From Methanospirillum lacunae (GTDB lineage: Archaea; Halobacteriota; Methanomicrobia; Methanomicrobiales; Methanospirillaceae): a DNA stretch of 64,000 nt. The notes under the pieces were generated by a model. That model was not told where the DNA came from. It did not search any database and saw nothing but the letters and a program-made list of their open reading frames with translations. The position numbers and the translations under genes are program-made. Shown piece by piece: positions 53,861-62,521 of the stretch. Position 1 is the stretch's first letter. The number at the start of each line of letters is the position of its first letter. The stretch covers positions 62,001 through 126,000 of the forward strand of contig NZ_QGMY01000007.1 in assembly GCF_003173355.1 (NCBI RefSeq). The letters run 5' to 3'.

Positions 53861-56056
53861 TCAGGAGACCAGAGCCTGGTGTTCAGCGGTCACCTTTGGT
53901 GACTCAAATGAAGTGACTGGAACCTTTTTTCCTTTATATTCGGTGAATTGATGGAGACTGACTGTCAGATCCCTGGTAAAGGCAAAGTAGCCGATCTGGG
54001 TGTTTCTGCAGAGTTTCATTGCCATGTCCATGAGTCCACGGGGATCAGGACGTGCTTCTCCGAGCCAGATATGAAAGATATTCCCGCCATCAACTATCGG
54101 GAAGAAGACATGCTCGAGTTCGGCCCGCCGTGCCAGAGAGATATCTGCTCCTGGGGCAACATGAGTACCATTGGTGTAGTACACTGGAAGATCGCGTGTA
54201 TCACCCAGATGATCCAGGGCATATCCAAGGTTGCCCTTGATAACCAGTTTTGCGTGATCCTCAAACTCACGACTGAGAAGATCAGAGATCGCAAAACGTT
54301 GTCCGGTTGTCTCGGCCGGGGTTCGGGCAAGAGCAATGGTCATCCCGTGCTTTGCAGTGATCTCACGGGCATAGAGTTCCATTTCAGTCATAGCCCGCAC
54401 CGCAAGCCTGAATGCATCATCACTCTCATGAAGCTGTGAGCCGGTAAAATGCTGCACCATCTCGTTCAGGCCCACAACACCGATGGTGAAGACCAAGCCA
54501 TCAAAGTCCACAGCCATAGCACCTCTCTCACCTGTGATCGGATCACGGGGTCGCTGCATGGCAAAGGGCATCCGCCCATTCCTGCCGATGAGATCCATCC
54601 ACCTGACTTTGATCCTGAAAACCTCGACGGCAACATCCATCAGGGCTTTCAACTCAGCAAAGAGGCGATCTTCATCACCACCTGCCTTGTAGGATGCCCT
54701 TGGGCAATTGAGCGAGACGACGCCCCATGAACCCATTGAGAAGTGCATCCCATCCTCGAAGTAGAGCTTTCGATCAAAATCCTTGTCCTGATCTGCAACT
54801 GTTGAGAACTGGTACGCACAGCACTGGTAGCATGAGATCCCTTCTCCAGCTCCCCGGTAAGCTGGAAGCTGGTTGTCATAGTATGGCGTACCGAACTTTG
54901 ATGCGAGCTCGAATGTGAGCAGGTAGAGATCTGTATAGGTCGGAAGATCAGGATGAGCACTGTTATACTGCTCATCCTCCTGCATAAAGTCAGGCTCGAT
55001 GCTGATCTCCGGTTTTGGGAAGTTGAATGGTTTTCCCCAATAATCCCCTTCCAGCATCACTTCCATGAGTGCCTTAAAGAGGAGACGAACCTCACGTTCA
55101 AACTCACCATAAGTCCGAAGAGGGGCTTGTTTCCCATTCCAGACCCGGCCATTGTATACACAGGGTTTGTCTCTCCATAGCCGTGGTACACCGGGTGAAA
55201 GTTGCACAGATGAAAAGACCAGCTGACCACCACGAGCGACCATCATCTGGGTCATCTCGTAGACAAACATCTGCATGAGCTGCTTCATCCCCTCGTAATC
55301 CATCCGTTCAAAGAATGGTGCTAAAAACGTCAGGAAGTTATAGTAGCCCTGCCCACCTGCAAAGTTTGTCTGTGCTGACCCGAGTGCTTTTACTGCATGA
55401 AGCACGGCAACTTCAGCACGCTTCGCCGGCCCTGCAACAGATGCCTTGGTACCATTTCCGTCAGGCATCAAGCCATAGTACAGGAAATATCTGAGATCCC
55501 AGTCCTGACAAAACGGTCTGCTACCAAAGTACTCCAGATCATGGATATGGAGATCCCCACAGAGATGCCGATCTGCAAGATGAGGGGGAAGCTGGAGCAG
55601 GTACTGTTCCTTGCTAATCTTATCAGCTTTCTTTTTATGCGAGGTCTCTGCATTTTCCTGCAGATTCGCATTATCTTTAGCCTCAAATCCCCGCCCGACA
55701 TCTATGAGATGGGCATCGTACACCGGGGTTCCTACCCTTGTACAGACATTGCGATACTGAACCATACCGCGTTCCAGGAGGACAATATTCATGACCTCCC
55801 TGATCAACGGCCCGGATAAACTCTTGAGACCCAGCTTTCGGATACGGTCCTCAACTTCCCTGGCAATCTCACGGGCACACTCCTCGTCTGCCCCTTCGTA
55901 CCCGTAAAAAGTCTCGACCAGCCGTGTCTCCTTGACGATCTGCTTCGCTATCTTTTCCCGGTCCCATTCCAGAATATGTCCGTCACTAGTCCTGACGGAT
56001 GGCATCGCCGGAATCGAGAGACCATCAAGTGTAACCTGTTTTGATATGCGTCCCAT
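53861..56056 (-). CDS. nrdD: Anaerobic ribonucleoside-triphosphate reductase lacking the glycyl-radical C-terminus
   Basis: A 731-residue class III ribonucleotide reductase. Residues about 18-110 are an ATP cone (HILEWDREKIAKQIVKET). The barrel has Cys183 in RPFCQDWDL and the thiyl-radical Cys451 in SLNCPRASY. After GYFAFTRDLTV, where archaeal NrdD proteins normally show zinc cysteines and then the RVxGY glycyl-radical loop, this protein has only 32 further residues (SLHQFTEYKGKKVPVTSF and a tail) with no Cys or RVxGY, and no other frame supplies them. Its 3' end abuts the convergent flavoprotein gene by 2 bases. A glutaredoxin-like gene lies just upstream, 9 bases away. Either a separate subunit supplies the radical or the enzyme is inactive. 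Confidence 0.88.
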   Translation of the reverse strand: MGRISKQVTLDGLSIPAMPSVRTSDGHILEWDREKIAKQIVKETRLVETFYGYEGADEECAREIAREVEDRIRKLGLKSLSGPLIREVMNIVLLERGMVQYRNVCTRVGTPVYDAHLIDVGRGFEAKDNANLQENAETSHKKKADKISKEQYLLQLPPHLADRHLCGDLHIHDLEYFGSRPFCQDWDLRYFLYYGLMPDGNGTKASVAGPAKRAEVAVLHAVKALGSAQTNFAGGQGYYNFLTFLAPFFERMDYEGMKQLMQMFVYEMTQMMVARGGQLVFSSVQLSPGVPRLWRDKPCVYNGRVWNGKQAPLRTYGEFEREVRLLFKALMEVMLEGDYWGKPFNFPKPEISIEPDFMQEDEQYNSAHPDLPTYTDLYLLTFELASKFGTPYYDNQLPAYRGAGEGISCYQCCAYQFSTVADQDKDFDRKLYFEDGMHFSMGSWGVVSLNCPRASYKAGGDEDRLFAELKALMDVAVEVFRIKVRWMDLIGRNGRMPFAMQRPRDPITGERGAMAVDFDGLVFTIGVVGLNEMVQHFTGSQLHESDDAFRLAVRAMTEMELYAREITAKHGMTIALARTPAETTGQRFAISDLLSREFEDHAKLVIKGNLGYALDHLGDTRDLPVYYTNGTHVAPGADISLARRAELEHVFFPIVDGGNIFHIWLGEARPDPRGLMDMAMKLCRNTQIGYFAFTRDLTVSLHQFTEYKGKKVPVTSFESPKVTAEHQALVS

Positions 56057-56065
56057 GCCGCCTTC

Positions 56066-56329
56066 CTACTGAAGAGCTGCAATGGCACTCTCGTTCACGG
56101 TATCGGATCCCCCGAAAAGTTCCTTACTTGTAAGAAACTTCTTCCCCATCTGAAGGACCGGCGCCTCCTGAACAAAAACGCCATTCACCCGAAGCTCAGT
56201 CAATGAAGCGGCTGATGACATGTCTGCTATGCTGAACCGAATGCCCTGCGACTCAAGATACTCTTTGAGTATCTCACATCGCGGACAAAATTCTAGGGTA
56301 TAAACGATGAAGCCTGCCCCGTCTTTCAT
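56066..56329 (-). CDS. Glutaredoxin/NrdH-like redoxin
   Basis: An 87-residue thioredoxin-fold protein with CPRC (Cys15, Cys18) in VYTLEFCPRCEILKEYL, and the cis-Pro loop EAPVLQMG. It sits 9 bases upstream of nrdD and is transcribed first, so it is probably the electron donor of the ribonucleotide reductase. Some NrdD subtypes use glutaredoxin-like donors in place of formate. ATG start; short spacer to the divergent thpR gene. Confidence 0.88.
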   Translation of the reverse strand: MKDGAGFIVYTLEFCPRCEILKEYLESQGIRFSIADMSSAASLTELRVNGVFVQEAPVLQMGKKFLTSKELFGGSDTVNESAIAALQ

Positions 56330-56461
56330 GTGACCCCTGTATCATATGATAGCATCAGCAACCGTATATTTTGTTGCCTAGCAGGGGGGTGACAGAAGAA
56401 ATAGAGCAACCAGACTGTCTCCGTTCTCTTTATGCACAATGCACTCAGATTTTTAAACATA

Positions 56462-57001
56462 ATGGTACGGCTGTTTATTGCGATAGAAATCCCTGAAGAG
56501 ATCAAGAGCCAGTACGCAGAGGCACAGGAGATGATTCGCTCAAGCCGTGCACGACTCACAATGGTGCAGCCCGGCGATATGCACATCACACTCAAGTTTA
56601 TCGGGGAGGTAGAGGGATCACGCCTACCTTCGATCATTGCTGCCCTACAAACAGTGTCCGGTGCGCCATTCATCCTTGACCTGGGATCGATCACTCTGAA
56701 TAGTCCACGATCACCCAGAGTTGTCTGGGGTGACGTCCATGATCCGGGAGCCTGCAGCACTCTTCCAAAAACCATTGAAAAAACCCTGGAGCCTCTTGGT
56801 ATTCCTGTAGAAGGGCGACGGTTCAGACCCCATATTACACTGGCACGAATCAGGCAGTTTCATCCAGATATTTTTCAAGAGGTCGCAGAAATCAGCAGTT
56901 CATGCACAGGCTCATTTTCTGTTGACAGGTTTGTTCTCAAGAAGAGCGAACTAACGCCACAGGGACCGATGTATTCTGATCTGCTGGAGGTTGGGTTGTG
57001 A
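56462..57001 (+). CDS. thpR: RNA 2',3'-cyclic phosphodiesterase
   Basis: A 179-residue LigT/2H-fold enzyme that opens 2',3'-cyclic phosphates in RNA. The two HxT motifs are MHITLKFIGE and FRPHITLARI. The ATG at 56462 gives the family start VRLFIAIEIP; a frame extension of ten codons is less likely. It ends in the GTG start of the cca gene, so the two tRNA-processing genes are coupled. Confidence 0.92.
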   Translation: MVRLFIAIEIPEEIKSQYAEAQEMIRSSRARLTMVQPGDMHITLKFIGEVEGSRLPSIIAALQTVSGAPFILDLGSITLNSPRSPRVVWGDVHDPGACSTLPKTIEKTLEPLGIPVEGRRFRPHITLARIRQFHPDIFQEVAEISSSCTGSFSVDRFVLKKSELTPQGPMYSDLLEVGL

Positions 57002-58398
57002 GCGATCAAACGAAACGAACATCTCTTGAAGAGGAAGTACTCAAAGAGATCCGCCCGACTACTGAGGACCTGGATCAGATGTATGCTCTTGCAGATCTCC
57101 TCATCGGAGAGATAAACACCGGAGGCAGAGCTACCGGAATGCTGGTCGGATCGGTGGCACGAAGAACCTGTGTCAGAGGTGACCGGGACCTTGATATCTT
57201 CATGCTCTTTGACCCGGATCTTCCTCGTGAAGAACTTGAACGAGAAGGACTCTCTCTCGCTCACTCGATCGCAAGCCGCCATGCTGAACAGGCTGTAGAG
57301 AAGTATGCAGAGCATCCGTATGTCAATGCCACCATCAGAGGGATGGATATTGATCTCGTCCCCTGCTACCAGGTGGCCTCTGCCACAGGAATACAGAGTG
57401 CCGTGGATAGAACACCATTTCACAACAGGTACATCTCTGCAAGGATAGGGCCATTTACAGATGATGTCCTTCTCCTCAAACAGTTTGTCAAAGCCGGTGG
57501 GGTATATGGATCTGACCAGATGACTGAGGGGTTTGCAGGGTATCTCTGCGAACTCCTCACGCTTCACTATGGTGGGTTTATAAACCTCATAACAGCAGGT
57601 GCAAACTGGCGTCCCGGACTTGTGATCGATATTGAAAAGCATCAGGCAAAGGAATTTGACGATCCACTGGTAGTTATCGACCCGGTTGATCCAAAACGCA
57701 ATGTATCAGCGTCAGTATCCCTCACAAAACTTCTTGAATTCAGTGAACTCTGCAGGGGATACCTTGAGTCTCCCTCAAGGTGGTTCTTTTACCGGCCACC
57801 GGTATGCATCATGACCAGAGAAGAAGCAGAGGCAGAACTCTCGCGAAGAGGATCGTATCTCTATGCAATCATGCTGCCAACTCCACCTCTGATCGAGGAC
57901 ATCGTGGTTCCCCAACTTAGAAAGAGCATGCAGACCCTGACCGAACTCTTAGAACGGCACGAATTTGTCGTGGCACGGGCAGATGCAGAAATGTTACAGG
58001 ACAGGTCGATGATCCTCTATGAACTTCTGGTTGACACCCTGCCAGCGGTTAGATATCACGCCGGTCCGCCAGCTAATTCCTCATCCAATGCCAGAAAGTT
58101 CCTTGATAAGTATATATACGACGCTGCAATATTTGCCGGTCCGTTTATCAAGGACGGACGTTATGGGGTTGAGATTCAACGAAAATTCAGGACCGTTCGA
58201 GAACTCTTCTCCTCAAAAGATATCTTCCAGACAGCTCTTGGTAAACATGTGAAGCTCGCCATGGAAGAGGAGTACACAATCCTATCAGGGATGGAGTGCT
58301 GGGCGCAGGGGTTTGAGATCTTCGTGAGCGACTTTTTGATGAAGCGTTCTCCGCTTGTCAGGATTCGCAGGATGGAAGAGCAACAGAGGATTAACTGA
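56998..58398 (+). CDS. cca: CCA-adding enzyme, archaeal class I
   Basis: A 466-residue nucleotidyltransferase that adds or repairs the 3' CCA of tRNA. The active site is GSVARRTCVRGDRDLDIFM, with the catalytic Asp pair. The remaining tail, palm and body regions follow the archaeal layout (YVNATIRGMDIDLVPCY, LLKQFVKAGGVYGSDQMTEGF). The tRNAs in this window do not encode CCA, which fits. GTG start overlapping thpR. Confidence 0.95.
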   Translation: MSDQTKRTSLEEEVLKEIRPTTEDLDQMYALADLLIGEINTGGRATGMLVGSVARRTCVRGDRDLDIFMLFDPDLPREELEREGLSLAHSIASRHAEQAVEKYAEHPYVNATIRGMDIDLVPCYQVASATGIQSAVDRTPFHNRYISARIGPFTDDVLLLKQFVKAGGVYGSDQMTEGFAGYLCELLTLHYGGFINLITAGANWRPGLVIDIEKHQAKEFDDPLVVIDPVDPKRNVSASVSLTKLLEFSELCRGYLESPSRWFFYRPPVCIMTREEAEAELSRRGSYLYAIMLPTPPLIEDIVVPQLRKSMQTLTELLERHEFVVARADAEMLQDRSMILYELLVDTLPAVRYHAGPPANSSSNARKFLDKYIYDAAIFAGPFIKDGRYGVEIQRKFRTVRELFSSKDIFQTALGKHVKLAMEEEYTILSGMECWAQGFEIFVSDFLMKRSPLVRIRRMEEQQRIN

Positions 58399-58465
58399 GT
58401 TTGAGAATACACAAATCCTGGCATTGGAAACTATTTACCTGTCAGGACCTAATCTCGTCCAAGAT

Positions 58466-60196
58466 ATGACCGCCTCCACACTGAGGTACATCCCGTTAGT
58501 GCTGCTGATCCTGCTGATACTCGTCCAGCCTCTTGAGGCTACCACAGCGCAGGAGTGGTTCACGAGTGGGAATGCACTCTATAGTCAACAGCGATACTCG
58601 GAGGCGATCGATGCATTCACTCACGTTATCGAGGCTGACCCTGGAAATGCTGCGGCGTGGTATAACAAAGGGGTTGCACTCTTCAAACTCGGGGAAGCTG
58701 ATGAGGCAATTGCTGCGTACGAGGTTGCCATTGGTATAGACCCGCGGAACCCGGACTATTGGTACAATAAAGGCAATGCACTATACAGCAAAAACCTGCT
58801 TACCTCTGCATTCACAGCATACGATGTAGCCATTCAGTTAGACCCATCAGATGTACAGGCGTGGATGGCAAAAGGGAATGTACTCTCAGACCTCCAGCAG
58901 TATGATGAGGCTATTAGAGCATTCGAGGCTGCAATCCAGATGGACCCCGAGAATGCAGAAGCGATTTTTGCAACAGGGAATGCCCAGTACAGTAAAGGTG
59001 CGTATGCCGACGCGATAAAGTCATACGCGGTAGCACTACAACACGACAGTAAAGACAGCAAAGCGTGGTATAACAAAGGTAACGCCCAGTATAATCTTGG
59101 TCAACTCGATGATGCACTGAAGAGTTATGAGATGGCTCTTGCCTTTAATCCAAAAGACGGAGTGGCCTTCACCAATAAAGGACTTACCCTTGCAGACCTC
59201 GGAAGGTATGATGAGGCTGTTGACGCGTACAAAGGTGCCATAGCACTGAACAGTTCTGATCTGAAAGCATGGAAGAGTCTCGGTCATGTCTATGTCAGCC
59301 AGAAACGGTATGATGATGCAGTGCAGGCATATCAGCAGGCATTACGACTCGATAAGACAGATCCAGATACCTGGACCAGTATTGGTGATGTATGGATGGA
59401 GGAGCGCAGATTAGACGAAGCCCTGGCCGCATACGAACAGGCGGTGGGACTTGCCGGGTCTGATCCAGCAACATGGGCAGGGAAAGGGAAAGCACTTCAT
59501 GCATTGGGAAGAGACGGCGAAGCCCTTGCATCATATGAGATCGCAATCTCGCTCAAACCTCAGTCTGCACAGGCCTGGGTTGGTAAAGCAGACTCTCTTT
59601 CAGGTCTCAACCGTACCAGTGAAGCAGATACTGCATACGAGGTTGCACTTCAGCTCGATCCGAAGGTTTCAGGTGTTTGGGCAGGAAAGAGCAAGAACCA
59701 GGTAGAGATGGGTGATACCACCGGCGCCCTGCAGTCAATTGACCTTGCACTCATGTCAAGTCCAGATGATCAGAGACTGATCATCCAGAAGGCAAAGACA
59801 CTTGCAGGTATGGGACGCGGCAGCGAGGCACTTGAGTTTATTGACAAGTCCCTTCAGAACATGAGCGGATCACTTCCGATCCTAGATGAGAAAGCACGTA
59901 TCCTAATCAGGGACGGAAGAAGTGCAGACGCAGAACTAGCATACAAACCGGTCCTGAATGGAACTAGTGATGATGCACGGGTACTCGAGCATATGGGTGA
60001 TGTCTTCGGAGCAGCAGGTCAGAAGAGCATTGCCGAACGTGCGTACAAAGGAGCACTTGCAATAAACCCGAACATGACCCTGGTCACAGCAAAACTGGAC
60101 GCTCTTGATCAACAGGCAAAGAAGACTCCAGTGCCCCTGATCCTTATCATAGCTGCAGTCCCCCTGGGTTATTTTCTGGCAAGAAGGCAGAGATAA
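58466..60196 (+). CDS. Exported TPR-repeat protein with C-terminal membrane anchor
   Basis: A 576-residue protein. Residues 6-25 are a signal peptide. Residues 30-535 carry about fifteen TPR repeats (AWYNKGNALYxxxxYxxAI, LDPxNxxAW). Residues 556-572 form a membrane helix with a short basic end (FLARRQR), which fixes the protein with its repeats outside. It may organise surface protein complexes. The ATG at 58466 is preferred; a longer frame from 58355 would overlap cca. It is the third gene after thpR-cca but is functionally unrelated. Confidence 0.85.
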   Translation: MTASTLRYIPLVLLILLILVQPLEATTAQEWFTSGNALYSQQRYSEAIDAFTHVIEADPGNAAAWYNKGVALFKLGEADEAIAAYEVAIGIDPRNPDYWYNKGNALYSKNLLTSAFTAYDVAIQLDPSDVQAWMAKGNVLSDLQQYDEAIRAFEAAIQMDPENAEAIFATGNAQYSKGAYADAIKSYAVALQHDSKDSKAWYNKGNAQYNLGQLDDALKSYEMALAFNPKDGVAFTNKGLTLADLGRYDEAVDAYKGAIALNSSDLKAWKSLGHVYVSQKRYDDAVQAYQQALRLDKTDPDTWTSIGDVWMEERRLDEALAAYEQAVGLAGSDPATWAGKGKALHALGRDGEALASYEIAISLKPQSAQAWVGKADSLSGLNRTSEADTAYEVALQLDPKVSGVWAGKSKNQVEMGDTTGALQSIDLALMSSPDDQRLIIQKAKTLAGMGRGSEALEFIDKSLQNMSGSLPILDEKARILIRDGRSADAELAYKPVLNGTSDDARVLEHMGDVFGAAGQKSIAERAYKGALAINPNMTLVTAKLDALDQQAKKTPVPLILIIAAVPLGYFLARRQR

Positions 60197-60230
60197 TAAA
60201 ATCCAGATGAGATCAGGAAACCTGTTTTTT

Positions 60231-61493
60231 TCAGGTTTCATTGCTTTTCTGTTGAACTGATGTCAGACTCACCTGATCAGTGATAGACAAATACCTTGCA
60301 AGGAGCCGGTCCCACGACGGGGTGATGAACGCCTCATCATGATAATACTGATAGAATCCTGAATTGAGCTGAACTGGTGAAAGGATGGCGAGGCCATTTG
60401 CTCCTGGAACACGATCATCGTGCCCAGATATAAGGACCATCTTTTTTGTTGCATCGATCAGATCGCCTGACGGACCAGCAAAGCCCGGGTCCATGCTGCT
60501 TACTTCCCTCGCAAACCCGATGAGATCCATGGTTGCGGGGTCGAGCACGCCTTCTGCCGTAAGCCCGAACTGTTGAGTTTTCTGAAATGCTTGTGAGAGG
60601 GACAAGTACCCTTCAGGGGTATCAAGAAGTGGGAAAAGAAGTTTAGAGGTGCGATCAAGAGCAGCCGTAACCACCCCGGCTTCTTCCAGATCAAGAACAG
60701 AAAGTGTCTTTCCCGGAGCCTTATTTGAGAGGTATGTATCCAGAAGTGAACGCCCGATATCAGAGATCGGAGTATCAGGATTCTTTGCAAGATCAGAGAT
60801 GAAAGAGTCATACCGCCAGCCCTCTGCAGGTTCTGACTCCTCACTCGCGATCATATACTGAGAATATCCGGACAAATGAGATGCAACCTCAAGGGTACTC
60901 ATCAGACAGGTATCAAGTCCGATGACCTCTACATTGAATCCACCAGTTTCCAATCCATCGACCAGTTCTGCTATTGTAAGCGGATCCTCCTTGTGATTCT
61001 GATCAAAGAGCATCCCTGTATATGCCTCACCATGACCGATCAGGATTAAAAAGACCCTGTCATACCGGTATCCTGAGCGAATTGTGGAGAGAAAAGTGCC
61101 TAACGTGCTTGCATTACCCATACTGACATCGGGATACCATGCAATCGCATCAGACTTGTTCCCTATTTCTTTGTCATTGAGATCGTGAGCGAGACCGGAT
61201 CTGTTGGCGATAGTCATGCCCTGCCAGCCTGATTTCTTTGATCCGCCATACGCTACCAGGAGTTCGAGGGTCTGGGGAGAGGTATTTGCAGATCCTGCAA
61301 CCATCTGGGCGATGTCTTCAGTGATCAGCCCGTAATCGGTCTCTAGACTCCCGCCAGCTGCATACACTGCCACTAGTACCTTTCCGGTCTGCATCTCACC
61401 TGTTGTAGGAACAGAAAACAGGATGAGTATCAGAAAAGCGACTGTAATTGAAGGCCTTTCGATTCGTATCAGATAGGGTATCCCGGAAAGCAC
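60231..61493 (-). CDS. Clostripain-family (C11) cysteine peptidase, exported
   Basis: A 420-residue peptidase. A membrane segment at residues 16-31 serves as a signal or anchor. The catalytic dyad is His154 in LIGHGEAYTG and Cys196 in GLDTCLMSTLEVA. The ASEESEPAEGWRYD loop follows as in clostripain. Family members often cleave after basic residues. A GAGGT ribosome site precedes the GTG start, which lies directly after the ROK gene stop, so the pair is one operon. Confidence 0.9.
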   Translation of the reverse strand: MLSGIPYLIRIERPSITVAFLILILFSVPTTGEMQTGKVLVAVYAAGGSLETDYGLITEDIAQMVAGSANTSPQTLELLVAYGGSKKSGWQGMTIANRSGLAHDLNDKEIGNKSDAIAWYPDVSMGNASTLGTFLSTIRSGYRYDRVFLILIGHGEAYTGMLFDQNHKEDPLTIAELVDGLETGGFNVEVIGLDTCLMSTLEVASHLSGYSQYMIASEESEPAEGWRYDSFISDLAKNPDTPISDIGRSLLDTYLSNKAPGKTLSVLDLEEAGVVTAALDRTSKLLFPLLDTPEGYLSLSQAFQKTQQFGLTAEGVLDPATMDLIGFAREVSSMDPGFAGPSGDLIDATKKMVLISGHDDRVPGANGLAILSPVQLNSGFYQYYHDEAFITPSWDRLLARYLSITDQVSLTSVQQKSNET

Positions 61494-61495
61494 GG

Positions 61496-62410
61496 TCAGA
61501 CCTCACGAGAGAATACTGCCGCAGCAACTCCAAGCAGAGGGGCATTTCCTCCCAGAGGACTGATAACAATTTCTGGAGTTTTGAGGTATGAATCGAGGTA
61601 CTTTATTGCAGAGTTGACAATGATTTCACGGTGAGCTGTGACAATCGGACCGTCCAGGATGATGATTTCAGGGTCATACGCAACAATCACTGTCGAGAGC
61701 CCCCGGCTGTTTACCATAGCCAGAACATCGGAAAACTCCAAGGCAACAGGGTCCCCCTGCGAAGCAGCATTTAGAACCTCCTTAGCAGTTTTGAGACGAG
61801 ATACGTGACCATGGAATCTACACCAGGTCTGAAAAAACCGTGGAATACCCCGACCGGAGGCGCAACCTTCCCAGTGTCCAAAGCACCCGCATGAACATCT
61901 TTGTGAATACTTTGATTCAACTGTAAAGTGCCCGATCTCTCCCGCATTTCCTTCCCTTCCAAGCAGAACTTCTCCATTGGTATACACTCCTCCTCCGATG
62001 CCAGTAGAGATGGTGATATACACAACATGCTGATACTCTCTACCTCCACCGACAAACACCTCACCGAGCACGGCGGCACGACAGTCATTTAAGAGGGTAA
62101 CAGGGAGCCCAAAAACTTTTTTGAGAGGAGAGATGATTGGAACCTGATCAAATGGCATATTAGGAGGGGTCACGATGCAACCTGTTTTTATATCAACCGG
62201 ACCTGCAACCGAGACACCGATTCCACATAATCCAGAGGGTGATATGCCTGCAAGACATGAAAGGGAGGCACCGACCCGTGCAGAAACTTCATCAGGATCA
62301 GTTCCAGCCGGGGTTTTAAACCGTTCCATCGATAGGATCAGCCCATCCTCCCTGACCAGAGCCACCCTGGTGTTCGTACCCCCGATGTCTGCGACTCCTG
62401 CCACCCTCAT
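61496..62410 (-). CDS. ROK-family sugar kinase (glucokinase-like)
   Basis: A 304-residue ROK kinase. The phosphate loop is GVADIGGTNTRVALV, the acidic catalytic region is LLNDCRAAVLGE, and the ROK zinc motif CSCGCFGHWEGCASG is complete. It probably phosphorylates glucose or a related hexose; the exact sugar cannot be given. With pgi and ppsA it fits sugar storage or gluconeogenesis. ATG start; cotranscribed with the clostripain-like gene. Confidence 0.9.
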   Translation of the reverse strand: MRVAGVADIGGTNTRVALVREDGLILSMERFKTPAGTDPDEVSARVGASLSCLAGISPSGLCGIGVSVAGPVDIKTGCIVTPPNMPFDQVPIISPLKKVFGLPVTLLNDCRAAVLGEVFVGGGREYQHVVYITISTGIGGGVYTNGEVLLGREGNAGEIGHFTVESKYSQRCSCGCFGHWEGCASGRGIPRFFQTWCRFHGHVSRLKTAKEVLNAASQGDPVALEFSDVLAMVNSRGLSTVIVAYDPEIIILDGPIVTAHREIIVNSAIKYLDSYLKTPEIVISPLGGNAPLLGVAAAVFSREV

Positions 62411-62521
62411 TTGTATAACAGCCTCAGTGCTGCAGGAATAAAAGCGTCTCTAAAACCCCGACACAGGGAAATAACCTATATTATGAACCACAAACACTGA
62501 ACTGTTTTTCAGGAGGATATG

